The translations under genes were made by a program, and so were the position numbers. 64,000 bases of DNA, from contig NZ_JAUFQP010000013.1 in assembly GCF_030409805.1 (NCBI RefSeq), positions 62,001 to 126,000 on the forward strand, in the 5' to 3' direction. The stretch comes from Algibacter miyuki. GTDB taxonomy: Bacteria; Bacteroidota; Bacteroidia; Flavobacteriales; Flavobacteriaceae. Of the stretch, positions 38,061-47,147 are shown piece by piece; within the stretch, counting starts at the first letter, position 1; every line of letters begins with the position of its first letter. A model generated the notes under the pieces. It saw only the letters and a list, made by a program, of their open reading frames with translations. It did no database searches and was not told the DNA's origin.

Positions 38061-40128
38061 GTATTACAGGTGCTGGTTGAGATTTTGGTAATTCAATATG
38101 AAATGTAGTGCCAACATCAGGCATACTTTCCACCCAAATTTTACCATGGTTGAGTTCTACCAATTCTTTACATATAGAAAGTCCTAAACCGGTGCCTTTT
38201 TCATTATTAGTTCCCGATGTGGTAAAGGAGCTGTTTGTAAATAATTTATCAATGTTTTCTTTAGATATTCCTATGCCTGTATCCGAAATACTAATAATAC
38301 AATGTCCACGAGATATTTGATTGCTAATGCTTACAATATCGCCGTTGTTACAAAATTTTAAAGCATTTGCTAAGAGATTCTGAATAACAATTTCAAACAT
38401 GCTACGGTCGGCAAAAATAAAACTACGAAGGGAGTTGTTAATTAAGGTTATCCCTTTGGTTTCCATACGTTGCTCAATAAGATTTACTTTATCTATAAAC
38501 ACCTCTTGAATATCAAATAACGTCGCCTTAGGGTCTAACGATTGCATTTGAGACTTAGACCAATTGAGCAAATTAAAAAGTAACAACGAGGCATTATTGG
38601 CATTGTCGCTTAATTCTGGAATCAAGCTATCAAACTCTTCGCGTGATAATGAGCCATCTTTTAGTAAGTCGATAAAACCATTTATGGACGATAAAGAATC
38701 TTTTAAATCGTGAGATATAATAGAGAATAATTTATCTTTTACATTGATAACATTCTCAAGATTTTTAGTTTCTTCAACAAAGGCAGCATTTTCTACTTCT
38801 AAAGTGATATTTTTTTCTTTTAAATCTTCAAGTTTTTTTAATGCTTTATTTCGTTTTGAATTGATAACGAAAAGAATGGACGTCATAATTAAGAGCGCCA
38901 ATAGTAAAGCGTAAAATGAAAAAGTATTAATATTGTCAAATTTTAGTTTACTTGTTGTTTGTGGTTTATTTTCGGTTTTTGGTAAATGATTAATTTCGCT
39001 CGGACTAATTTTACTTTCCAATGCTACCGAAAAAGGCAGCTTACTTTCTTTTTTTTCTGGTGTTTTTACTTTAGATAAACTTGATTTTAATTGGTAGTAT
39101 TTACTTTGCCAAATAAAGGCATTGTGGAAGTTACGTTGCGTAGAATCTACCACTTTCATTAAATAATATTGGCGTAATAATTCTGTTTTATTATCTATTT
39201 CTTTAGCAATTTCACCAGCTTCTAATAACTGTTTTTGGGCTGTTCTTAGTCTGTTTTTCTGCAGGTTTAAATCACCTAAATTGTTTAAAGCAATTAATAG
39301 ATTGGGTTTATTATTGGTTTTTCTATTAATATTATAACCTTTAATAAGGTATTGTGTAGCTGGCTCGTATTGTTTTAGTGCTAAATATTCGCCTCCTAAT
39401 TTGGGATAAACTGATGATTGCAGAGAGTCGGAATGGCCGTTATACTTTAAAACTTTTTCAAAATATTCAATGGCATTATAGTGATCGTGTTTTTCGTAAT
39501 ATAAATTGGCAAGTCTTTTACTTGTAGAATGTATTGCCGTGGTATCGCTAAGTTGTTCCTGTAAGTCTAAGGCTTTCAAGTTAAATTCAATAGCTTTATT
39601 TTCTAAACCAGTAGAAAAATACGTTTTGGCTAAATTGTTATAAGCTAAAGATAGTTCTTGCTTTTGATCGAAATATTGTAGCGTATTAATGGCTGCCAAT
39701 GAATACTCTAAACCTTTTTTATAATTACCACGTTTTGTTTCTATTATACCTAAATGATTATTAACATGAGCAATACCTAAGGTGTTTTTCTGTTGATTAT
39801 AAAAATCATTCGCTTTTGAAAAACTATTTATAGCGTTAATATAGTCGTCCTTTTGAACATAATATAACGCTTTGTAATAATTGGTTTCTGCAATACCTTT
39901 TTTATAGTTAAAACTTAGTGATAGTTTTTCGCTAGCTTGAATGTATTTTATAGCGCGGTCATATTTACCTATGGCATATAACGATTTTACTAAATGTAAA
40001 TAGGGAAGTACTTTCGTGGAGTCTTGCTTTTGAAATGCGAGTTCTATAAACAAGCTATCTATTTCTTTAGTCTGAGAATGACCAAGAAAAAGTGAGAGAA
40101 ACAGAAAAAATGAGAATGTTTTTTTCAT
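38050..40128 (-). CDS. TPR-containing membrane sensor histidine kinase (orphan)
   Basis: 692 residues. Signal peptide (1-19), about six TPR repeats in the periplasm (25-350; for example LAYNNLAKTYFSTGLENKAI), one membrane helix (401-423), a short coiled coil, then HisKA with ISHDLKD (His473) and an HATPase domain with NLLANALKF (N box, 584-592), DTGIGIS (616-622) and GTGLGLSI (645-652). No receiver or DNA-binding domain is fused, and no response regulator is adjacent. The 3' end overlaps ctlX by 11 nt, so the genes are convergent. In this phylum such kinases often pair with LytTR or LuxR regulators encoded elsewhere. The signal is unknown. Confidence 0.92.
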   Translation of the reverse strand: MKKTFSFFLFLSLFLGHSQTKEIDSLFIELAFQKQDSTKVLPYLHLVKSLYAIGKYDRAIKYIQASEKLSLSFNYKKGIAETNYYKALYYVQKDDYINAINSFSKANDFYNQQKNTLGIAHVNNHLGIIETKRGNYKKGLEYSLAAINTLQYFDQKQELSLAYNNLAKTYFSTGLENKAIEFNLKALDLQEQLSDTTAIHSTSKRLANLYYEKHDHYNAIEYFEKVLKYNGHSDSLQSSVYPKLGGEYLALKQYEPATQYLIKGYNINRKTNNKPNLLIALNNLGDLNLQKNRLRTAQKQLLEAGEIAKEIDNKTELLRQYYLMKVVDSTQRNFHNAFIWQSKYYQLKSSLSKVKTPEKKESKLPFSVALESKISPSEINHLPKTENKPQTTSKLKFDNINTFSFYALLLALLIMTSILFVINSKRNKALKKLEDLKEKNITLEVENAAFVEETKNLENVINVKDKLFSIISHDLKDSLSSINGFIDLLKDGSLSREEFDSLIPELSDNANNASLLLFNLLNWSKSQMQSLDPKATLFDIQEVFIDKVNLIEQRMETKGITLINNSLRSFIFADRSMFEIVIQNLLANALKFCNNGDIVSISNQISRGHCIISISDTGIGISKENIDKLFTNSSFTTSGTNNEKGTGLGLSICKELVELNHGKIWVESMPDVGTTFHIELPKSQPAPVIPTV

Positions 40129-40170
40129 AAAACATTGCGGCTACAACTTGATAAAGAAATATATAACCTT

Positions 40171-40223
40171 GAGAGTGGAGAGTGGTTATATAATTTTTAA
40201 TCGAGAGTAGTCTACCCGAGAGT
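40171..40223. repeat. Four direct copies of GAGAGT
   Basis: GAGAGT starts at 40171, 40178, 40203 and 40218, 43 to 95 nt above the histidine kinase ATG. The last two sit in CGAGAGT contexts. They could be half-sites for a regulator of the kinase gene; random clustering is possible. Confidence 0.35.
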
Positions 40224-40312
40224 CGGTTTAAAAATTAATTTATTTTGTTTGTAATAGCATTACCTTACAAAATTAAACAACAAGGGGTTAAAATCTAATT
40301 TATCTGCTTTAA

Positions 40313-40401
40313 AACCGAATAATCGGTTGAAATTTAGCTTTTTTTTTACAAAATTATCGACAAATAGATGAAATACAACATCTTTATGCTGTATTTCATC
40401 T
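40313..40401. other. Two perfect inverted repeats in the kinase-argS intergenic region
   Basis: AACCGA-ATAA-TCGGTT (40313-40328), and a 12-bp perfect repeat AGATGAAATACA (40366-40377) / TGTATTTCATCT (40390-40401) with a 12-nt loop. Neither has a T-run on either strand, so terminator function is unlikely. The 433-nt gap otherwise holds only AT-rich DNA and the argS -7 element. Confidence 0.5.
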
Positions 40402-40532
40402 TTAATTTGTAAGATATAACGATATTTAAAATAGGATTTTTACTACTTTGGTGTTGAGGGGAGTCCTTTTTTTTGGCGAAATATGCCGTTTTTTTAATGT
40501 TGTTTTTTATAATTCGGCAAAAATAAAAATTT

Positions 40533-40540
40533 TATCTTTG
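40533..40540 (+). promoter_or_regulatory. -7 element of the argS promoter
   Basis: TATCTTTG matches TAnnTTTG, followed by CCCAC, 21 nt above the argS ATG. The nearest TTG (40500-40502) is 30 nt upstream, longer than usual. Confidence 0.6.
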
Positions 40541-40561
40541 CCCACTTAAAAGTCACACTAC

Positions 40562-42337
40562 ATGAATCTTCAAGATACCTTATCAAATCAAGTTAAACAA
40601 GCCGTTTTAGCTTCTTATAAAATAGAAATTGAAATTGTTGAATTTCAAGCAACCCGAAAAGACTTTGCTGGAGATATTACAGTGGTTATTTTTCCGATGC
40701 TTCGTTTTGTAAAAGGAAATCCGGTTCAAATAGGTGAAACTATCGGCCAATATTTAGTTGAAAATGTTGCTGAAGTAAAAGCTTATAATGTTGTAAAGGG
40801 CTTTCTGAACATAGAAATAAGCGATGCTAACTATATTGATTTTTTCTACGAAATTAAAGACAATAGTAATTTTGGACTGGTAGAACCTCAAATGGAAGAG
40901 AAATCTGTAATGGTGGAATATTCTTCGCCAAATACCAATAAGCCTTTACATTTAGGTCATGTTCGAAATAATTTATTAGGCTATAGTGTTGCTGAAATTT
41001 TAAAAGCTTCTGGTAAAAAAGTTTATAAAACTCAAATTATAAACGATAGAGGGATTCATATTTGTAAAAGTATGATAGCTTGGGAACGATTCGGAAACGG
41101 TGAAACTCCAGAAAGTACAGGTTTAAAAGGAGATAAATTGGTTGGGAATTACTATGTGAAATTCGACCAAGAATATAAAAAAGAAATAGCAGTTTTAATT
41201 TCCGAAGGACAACTAGAAGATGAAGCAAAAAGAAATGCACCTATTTTAATTGAAGCCCAAAACATGCTTTTAAAATGGGAAGCAGGTGATGAAGAAGTTG
41301 TTTCGCTTTGGAAAAAGATGAATGGTTGGGTTTACGAAGGTTTTGATGTTACTTATAAAAACTTAGGCGTAGATTTTGATACCTTATATTATGAAAGCAA
41401 TACCTATTTATTAGGTAAAGAGTTTGTAGAGCAAGGTTTAAAATCTGGTGTCTTTGTGAAAGAAGGTGATGGATCGGTTTGGTGCGATTTAACCGAAGAT
41501 GGTTTGGATAAAAAAATTGTACAACGATCAGACGGTACTGCAGTTTACATGACCCAAGATATTGGTACGGCAATACAGCGTATCAAAGATTTTCCAGATG
41601 TGGGGGGTATGGTTTATACTGTTGGTAACGAGCAAGATTATCACTTTAAAGTGTTGTTTTTAATTTTGAACAAATTAGGATTCGAATGGGCTAAAAACCT
41701 ATATCATTTAAGTTATGGTATGGTAGATTTACCTAGCGGAAAAATGAAAAGTAGAGAAGGAACTGTTGTTGATGCTGATGATTTAGTTGATGAAATGGCT
41801 AAAACTGCTGGAGAGATTTCTGAAGAATTAGGAAAACTAGACGGTTACACTGAAACTGAAAAAGAAGAACTTTATAAAGTGATTGGTTTAGGAGCCTTAA
41901 AATATCATATTTTAAAAGTAGACCCGAAGAAACGTATTTTGTTCGACCCGAAAGAATCTATCGATTTTCAAGGAAACACTGGTCCGTTTATTCAATATAC
42001 TTACGCACGAATTCAATCGATTTTACGCAAAGCCGATGTTAATACTGCGGGAGAAACCGTAACAGAATTACACCCAAAAGAAAAAGAACTCATCAAGCAA
42101 TTACAATTGTTTCCAGAGGTCATTCAACACGCAGCCGAAAACCATAGCCCAGCATTAATTGCAAATTACACCTATGATTTGGTGAAAGAGTTTAACTCAT
42201 TTTATCAAAACGTATCTATTTTAGGAGCGGATACTAACAAGGAAAAGCAGTTTAGAGTTCAACTCTCTAAAACGGTAGCAAACACTATAAAAAGTGCGTT
42301 TTCTCTTTTAGGAATTCAAGTGCCGGAACGTATGTAA
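40562..42337 (+). CDS. argS: Arginyl-tRNA synthetase
   Basis: 591 residues. Class I synthetase that charges tRNA-Arg. N-terminal additional domain (1-85), catalytic Rossmann fold with HLGH (130-133) in place of HIGH inside NTNKPLHLGHVRNN, KMKSREG (394-400) as the KMSKS variant typical of ArgRS, and the DALR anticodon-binding domain containing TYARIQSILRKA. Normal length. Ends with a terminator shared with the convergent nucleoid-associated gene. Confidence 0.98.
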   Translation: MNLQDTLSNQVKQAVLASYKIEIEIVEFQATRKDFAGDITVVIFPMLRFVKGNPVQIGETIGQYLVENVAEVKAYNVVKGFLNIEISDANYIDFFYEIKDNSNFGLVEPQMEEKSVMVEYSSPNTNKPLHLGHVRNNLLGYSVAEILKASGKKVYKTQIINDRGIHICKSMIAWERFGNGETPESTGLKGDKLVGNYYVKFDQEYKKEIAVLISEGQLEDEAKRNAPILIEAQNMLLKWEAGDEEVVSLWKKMNGWVYEGFDVTYKNLGVDFDTLYYESNTYLLGKEFVEQGLKSGVFVKEGDGSVWCDLTEDGLDKKIVQRSDGTAVYMTQDIGTAIQRIKDFPDVGGMVYTVGNEQDYHFKVLFLILNKLGFEWAKNLYHLSYGMVDLPSGKMKSREGTVVDADDLVDEMAKTAGEISEELGKLDGYTETEKEELYKVIGLGALKYHILKVDPKKRILFDPKESIDFQGNTGPFIQYTYARIQSILRKADVNTAGETVTELHPKEKELIKQLQLFPEVIQHAAENHSPALIANYTYDLVKEFNSFYQNVSILGADTNKEKQFRVQLSKTVANTIKSAFSLLGIQVPERM

Positions 42338-42373
42338 AAAGAAGAAGTAAAATCATACAATATATATTTAAAT

Positions 42374-42410
42374 AAAAAATCGGCTTTCCTATAAAGAAAG
42401 CCGATTTTTT
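42374..42410. terminator. Bidirectional terminator between argS and the nucleoid-associated gene
   Basis: Perfect 15-bp stem (42374-42388 with 42396-42410, core ATCGGCTTTC/GAAAGCCGAT) flanked by A on one side and T on the other, so it works for both convergent genes. Confidence 0.93.
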
Positions 42411-42426
42411 TATTTTTGATTACTAC

Positions 42427-43476
42427 TTATGCTTCTTCGTTGAAAAATACTTTGTAAAAGTGCATTTTCTTTTCGTCATCATAACCACGTTCTAAATATT
42501 CGGTAGACGCATCGGGTGCATCAATATCTAGTTTTATTTGTATGTTGGTATCGAGTTTGATATCGGTTTTAATTTTACGTTTTTCTTTGGTTACAACAGA
42601 TTCGGCAACATCAAATTGATTTCTTATAATGTGACTTTTAGTACCTTCGTATTCCTTTTTATACTCTTCGAATTCTTTTTTATGCTTGTCTTCTTCGAAT
42701 AATTCTTCTTTAAAACGTTCTACATTCACAACTTCATTTTCTTTGAAAAAGTCGATACTTTTTGCTAAAAACGAATTTTGCTCTTTGGCACCATAAGTGG
42801 GTTTTAAAATCTCTGTCGAGAATTCTTTACAAAGTTCAATATACTGCTGGGTGTGGTTGTTGGCATCATCGGCATATTTAATATTTAAAAAATGATTTAG
42901 CCAATATTGCGCGTCGTAACTGTTGTTATCCACGCTTAAAATAATGTTGCCTTCAGCATCCGATTGATTTAAAATTAAACAGCCTTTATCTACTTTTTTA
43001 GAGCTGATTCCGTTTTGTACTAAAACATCATAACTATTGTTTTCTAAATACGTTTGAAAGAAATTAACTTTACTTTCAATTTTAAAAATTCCAATAGCGC
43101 TAGTCACAATTTCTCTAAACTCGATACCTTCAAAAAGAACAATTAAAACATCGCCTGTTTTTATCTGTGCCGAACTCGATTGCTCGTACAAATGCATTAC
43201 AATGTTTTTAGAAATTTCAACAAAATTCTCCTCATCGTTAAAGGCTTGTGTACTGTAACTATTAATTTCGTTTAAAGTGATATTGGCATGGTGGGCAAAA
43301 CGGTAACTCTGCACAACACTTCCGAAAGGGCGTAGTAAAAAAGGAAGCATTAATTCGTAACTGGCTTCGTCAAATTCGACGGTATCATCCGAAAAGGCAT
43401 TTTTAGTATCGTTAAATTTGTTTCCAACTTTATGTATAATGAACTTGGATATAGAGGCGTTTTTTCTTGAAATCAT
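42427..43476 (-). CDS. 37-kDa nucleoid-associated protein (NdpA/YejK family)
   Basis: 349 residues, matching the family length. N-terminal SKFIIHKVGNK and the central QYWLNHFLNI are typical. The C-terminal part is charged with a Lys/Glu-rich helix (EEDKHKKEFEEYKKEYEG). Members bind the nucleoid; no enzymatic activity is established. It follows a lipoprotein gene after 52 nt and may be the last gene of a run with rnhB. Identification is by overall resemblance, not by a unique motif. Confidence 0.8.
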   Translation of the reverse strand: MISRKNASISKFIIHKVGNKFNDTKNAFSDDTVEFDEASYELMLPFLLRPFGSVVQSYRFAHHANITLNEINSYSTQAFNDEENFVEISKNIVMHLYEQSSSAQIKTGDVLIVLFEGIEFREIVTSAIGIFKIESKVNFFQTYLENNSYDVLVQNGISSKKVDKGCLILNQSDAEGNIILSVDNNSYDAQYWLNHFLNIKYADDANNHTQQYIELCKEFSTEILKPTYGAKEQNSFLAKSIDFFKENEVVNVERFKEELFEEDKHKKEFEEYKKEYEGTKSHIIRNQFDVAESVVTKEKRKIKTDIKLDTNIQIKLDIDAPDASTEYLERGYDDEKKMHFYKVFFNEEA

Positions 43477-43528
43477 GGGTATGTTTTAAATATTGAAAAG
43501 CTTTAGGTTTTTGAGCTAAAGGAATAAA

Positions 43529-45958
43529 TTAATTGATTTGATAGAGTAAAACCGTGTTTTTTTCACCGGTGGTGATAAACTCTAAATTTTGATCTTTATC
43601 GGCATTTGCAAGGTCTATTTCAGAGTTAGCATATACCGGAAAGTTAGGTAGTAATTTTGCTTGGCTATCAAACAAATATGTTTTCTGAGCTTGCAAATCG
43701 GTTACAGAAACATAAATTTTGTTGTTGATATAAAATAGTTTGGCTTTATCGTAATTACCATAATCTAAATTGATGGTTTTACTTCTAATAGTAAGTTTGT
43801 TTTCCGATTGATAAACCAGCGTTTTACTTGTAGAAACTAGGCTACTGTTGGGTGCTAAGTTAAGGTTCTGGCTTGTGGTGCTTCCGTTGGTATTAATGCT
43901 TATTAAATCGCCTTTATCGGTCGTGGTTGTGAATTTATTATTGTAAAACTGAATAGGATTACTCGAATATGAAATGGATGTTTTAGGTGTCACTCTCGTT
44001 TTTCCTATTCGATCTAAAATATAAAGCTTGTCTTTTGTGGTAATTGTAATAAAATCTTTGTTCCCTATTCTAAAATGTTGAGGAGGTGAAATAATGGTGT
44101 TTTTTGCTGCCTTAAACGTAAAGCCTTTTACTATTTTTCCTTTGGCATCATACATTAAAACGTTTTTGCCTTGCGTGACGAGTAAACGGTATTTTTTGTT
44201 TTTGTCGTAATCGAAAACCGATAAAGGTTGTGTAATAGCGTCGTTAAATGTTTTCGGAAATGGAGCAACATTGTTCCCTTTTCTATCTATAACATAAACA
44301 CGGTGTGGCGTAGCAAATACAAGTTGCAAACGACCATTTTTATAAATATCAATTTGATTAACCTCACCTAGAATAGCGCCTTGCAATTGCTTTTTCCAAA
44401 GTATTTTACCAGCATTAGAAATTAAATACAAATTGTTTTTTATATCCTGAACCACAATCTCTTTTTGTTTCGTGATGTGGTTGGTTACAAATTGCGGAGC
44501 GTTTAATAAATCGGCATCAAGTTTTATATTTATTTCTTCGGAAACCGATTGTTCTACAGCTTTAGCTTTATTCTTTTTAATTACGGCATTTACATGAGCA
44601 AAGTTGTTGTCGTAAATAAATTGAAGGGCCGACGCTTTATAATCATCAAGTTTAAAATCGATAGATTCCGATAGGTTTTTGTTTAAAACATCACCTAAAC
44701 TATTCGGGTTGGTTACCATTAAAAGGGACGACGCATCACTTAATTCGTCCATGGTATCTTTAAAATAACTTCGGGAGCTAAGTGTGGTTTTGTTTTGGTA
44801 ATTGGCAATAATGTTTTGAAGCAGTTCGGTGCTTTCAGAAAACACAAAAAAGTGATCTAAAACACAATATAAGGTCATTTCCTTTGATGAAATTAAAGGA
44901 CTAAAGGTTTCAGAAAATAAATTCGAATTACTGAAATCAAAAATTGAAATATCACGATAAGTTTCAGCCACATTTTGGTCGGCAAGTAAAGCATCTTTTG
45001 TGGCAATAATGTCGGTAGAATTTAACACGATAGCACGTTTGCTACCTTCGTAAATTACACCAACTTCAATAACATCATTAAATAATGGGCTAGGATTAGC
45101 TGCAGAATCTTGTTGTCTGTATTGTTCTAAATGACTTCGGAAGGTTTTAAAATTATCAAAAGTAAAACTCACAAAAGCATCACTGTTGGAGGGGGTAACA
45201 TCCTGTATTTCGTTAACCTGGGGCACGGTGTTTTTAAAAACGTTAATCAGGCTTTTTGTAGAATCGTTGGCTTTGGTAATACCGTTAAAGTATAAGTTGT
45301 TTTGGTTTACTTCAACGTCTAATGCGATATAGTTTGAAAAGGTTTTTAGTTCAAATGAATCATCAACAAAAATAGACTTTAAAACTCCGGATTTGTTATT
45401 TAAAATTACGGATAAATTGCTGTTGTCTGTGCTATGGTATATTTTTTTGAACGCATCATTTACTTTGAAATCACTAAAAGCAGCTTCAATATTTTTTTTG
45501 GCAGAAGACGCTATAAAAACACTGTCAATAACGGCGCTGTAAAATATGTTTTTATTAAGTGTGCTTTTTAGAATAGCATGCTTTTTAAAAGGAATAACTT
45601 CTTTTGTGTAGCCCTTTAAAGCATCCGTTTTAAATAAACTATCGTGGTGTTTTGTTATGATGGTGTACTGTAAACTATCTAATTTATCTTCAGAAAAACA
45701 AAGTAAAACTGGAGTGTCGGATTTTAAGAGGGACAAATTCTCTAATTTACTTTCTAAGTTCTTATATATTTTTGCTTTAGAAAATTGCTGAGTTAACCCA
45801 CTATTATTGATGTTACTTTGTAGACTTTCAATATTTCGTGCTTTTATGGTAATCGCGCTGTTTTCAGGAACAAAATCGATAAGTTGATTTCGTTTTTGAT
45901 ACGTTTTTGTACAGCTAAAGACAAGGGTAAGTAAAAGAAGTTTTAAGAAAAATCTCAT
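43529..45958 (-). CDS. Large lipoprotein with C-terminal beta-propeller-like domain, function unknown
   Basis: 809 residues from ATG 45958 (MRFFLKLLLLTLVFSC, lipid Cys16). A TTG-started reading from 45979 adds seven residues ahead of the signal peptide and is rejected. Residues about 25-480 form a region I cannot name, with repeated hydrophobic strands and VPENSAITIKARNI near the start. Residues about 500-809 contain repeating blades such as NGRLQLVFATPHRVYVIDRK and GKNVLMYDAKGK, ending LEFITTGEKNTVLLYQI, consistent with a PQQ- or FG-GAP-like propeller. It lies between rnhB (86 nt) and the nucleoid-associated gene. An envelope-located binding protein is likely; nothing more is supported. Confidence 0.8.
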   Translation of the reverse strand: MRFFLKLLLLTLVFSCTKTYQKRNQLIDFVPENSAITIKARNIESLQSNINNSGLTQQFSKAKIYKNLESKLENLSLLKSDTPVLLCFSEDKLDSLQYTIITKHHDSLFKTDALKGYTKEVIPFKKHAILKSTLNKNIFYSAVIDSVFIASSAKKNIEAAFSDFKVNDAFKKIYHSTDNSNLSVILNNKSGVLKSIFVDDSFELKTFSNYIALDVEVNQNNLYFNGITKANDSTKSLINVFKNTVPQVNEIQDVTPSNSDAFVSFTFDNFKTFRSHLEQYRQQDSAANPSPLFNDVIEVGVIYEGSKRAIVLNSTDIIATKDALLADQNVAETYRDISIFDFSNSNLFSETFSPLISSKEMTLYCVLDHFFVFSESTELLQNIIANYQNKTTLSSRSYFKDTMDELSDASSLLMVTNPNSLGDVLNKNLSESIDFKLDDYKASALQFIYDNNFAHVNAVIKKNKAKAVEQSVSEEINIKLDADLLNAPQFVTNHITKQKEIVVQDIKNNLYLISNAGKILWKKQLQGAILGEVNQIDIYKNGRLQLVFATPHRVYVIDRKGNNVAPFPKTFNDAITQPLSVFDYDKNKKYRLLVTQGKNVLMYDAKGKIVKGFTFKAAKNTIISPPQHFRIGNKDFITITTKDKLYILDRIGKTRVTPKTSISYSSNPIQFYNNKFTTTTDKGDLISINTNGSTTSQNLNLAPNSSLVSTSKTLVYQSENKLTIRSKTINLDYGNYDKAKLFYINNKIYVSVTDLQAQKTYLFDSQAKLLPNFPVYANSEIDLANADKDQNLEFITTGEKNTVLLYQIN

Positions 45959-46044
45959 GAAATGAATTGGTTTACGCAAAATTACAATTTTTCATGTTAT
46001 GGCATACTTAAAAAACATGAAATGCTCACCATTTAAACGTTAAG

Positions 46045-46632
46045 TTAAACTAAATCGGGTAGTAGTCTAAACGTTTTTCTGTGGTATTTTGTTATACCAA
46101 ATTCTTTTATTGCAGCGCGATGGGCTTTTGTAGGGTAGCCTTTGTTTTGTTTCCAGTTGTACATCGGGAATTCTTCATGAATTTTATTCATATACATATC
46201 GCGATACGTTTTTGCTAAAACCGAAGCTGCTGCAATGCTTAAATATTTGCTGTCACCTTTAATAATAGTTTCAAACGGAATATTTTTAAAAGGTTTAAAC
46301 CTATTGCCATCAACAATAATGAATTCAGGCTGTGGCACAAGTTGCTCAATAGATTTTTGCATGGCTAAAATAGAGGCGTTTAAAATATTAATGTCGTCTA
46401 TAGTATCTTCAAAAATATGTGTAATGCCAAAACTTAAAGCTTGTGTTTCAATAATGGGCTTTAGTAAATCACGTTTTTTTTCACTCAGTTGTTTAGAGTC
46501 GTTAAGTATGTCGTTTTTAAATGTCTTCGGAAGAATAACAGCGGCAGCAGTTACTGGTCCCGCTAAACAGCCTCGGCCAGCTTCGTCGGTGCCACATTCT
46601 AGAATGAATTTTGAGTGATTTTTTAAAAGCAT
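46045..46632 (-). CDS. rnhB: Ribonuclease HII
   Basis: 195 residues. Cleaves RNA of RNA-DNA hybrids and single ribonucleotides in DNA. The catalytic acids are seen in GTDEAGRG (Asp16, Glu17) and IIVDGNRF (Asp108), with [14 protein letters not shown] and the C-terminal [11 protein letters not shown] helix. Normal length. A -7 element (46649-46656) lies just upstream on the minus strand, giving a very short leader. It probably heads a three-gene run with the two genes downstream. Confidence 0.97.
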   Translation of the reverse strand: MLLKNHSKFILECGTDEAGRGCLAGPVTAAAVILPKTFKNDILNDSKQLSEKKRDLLKPIIETQALSFGITHIFEDTIDDINILNASILAMQKSIEQLVPQPEFIIVDGNRFKPFKNIPFETIIKGDSKYLSIAAASVLAKTYRDMYMNKIHEEFPMYNWKQNKGYPTKAHRAAIKEFGITKYHRKTFRLLPDLV

Positions 46633-46648
46633 GATAAATTTATGCTTT

Positions 46649-46656
46649 CAAAAATA
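46649..46656 (-). promoter_or_regulatory. -7 element of the rnhB promoter
   Basis: Minus-strand TATTTTTG matches TAnnTTTG, 17 nt above the rnhB ATG at 46632. No clear -33 element. Confidence 0.5.
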
Positions 46657-46705
46657 TAAAGTTTAATGATTTAAACGAAATTAATGCTTAAAAATATTTA
46701 AGAAG

Positions 46706-47071
46706 ATGAAACAGAACCTATGCTTAGAGGTGTTTTGTTAAACGAAGAGTATTTGCATTTTTTATTCTAATAATATACCAAAACTTGTTACAAGAAACTA
46801 CCTAAAAGATGAGATAGCCATATCAGTGAGTATTACAATAGCCATGATAACAGCTGTTTATTGGTTTTTTCAAATTAATGGTGTTCAAGTAGAACATGAA
46901 TTAGTACTAGTGAGCATTGTAGTTATTTAACTTAAATGTTATAATGATTCTTATAAAAAAAGCTTTCTAAATAATTTTAAGGCGGTTTTTAAGTTTGTAG
47001 AACTTCATGTTCTTTTAGTATTCATTTTAATTGTTTTTTTACAGATTTTAAATAATTATCAGCATTTTTAA
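46706..47071 (+). pseudogene. Decayed small membrane-protein gene
   Basis: One continuous reading frame of 122 codons starting ATG 46706 is broken by two in-frame stops (TAA at 46739-46741 and 46928-46930) but otherwise reads like protein. Segment two (62 codons) contains NYLKDEIAISVSITIAMITA and YWFFQINGVQVEHELV; segment three (46 codons) contains NNFKAVFKFVELHVLLVF and ILIVFLQILNNYQHF. That gives two membrane helices with charged flanks in a single frame across both stops, which is hard to get by chance. The family is not recognised. It fills most of a 515-nt gap between rnhB and the porin gene. Confidence 0.4.
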
Positions 47072-47091
47072 GCGTTATCATATTTTGTATT

Positions 47092-47099
47092 TACATTTG
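47092..47099 (+). promoter_or_regulatory. -7 element upstream of the porin gene
   Basis: TACATTTG matches TAnnTTTG, followed by CAAC, 48 nt above the ATG at 47148. It begins just after the end of the decayed frame. No TTG at the ideal distance. Confidence 0.55.
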
Positions 47100-47147
47100 C
47101 AACGGTAATATTTGTAAAAGTAAAACCAAAGCAAGATTTTTGTATAT

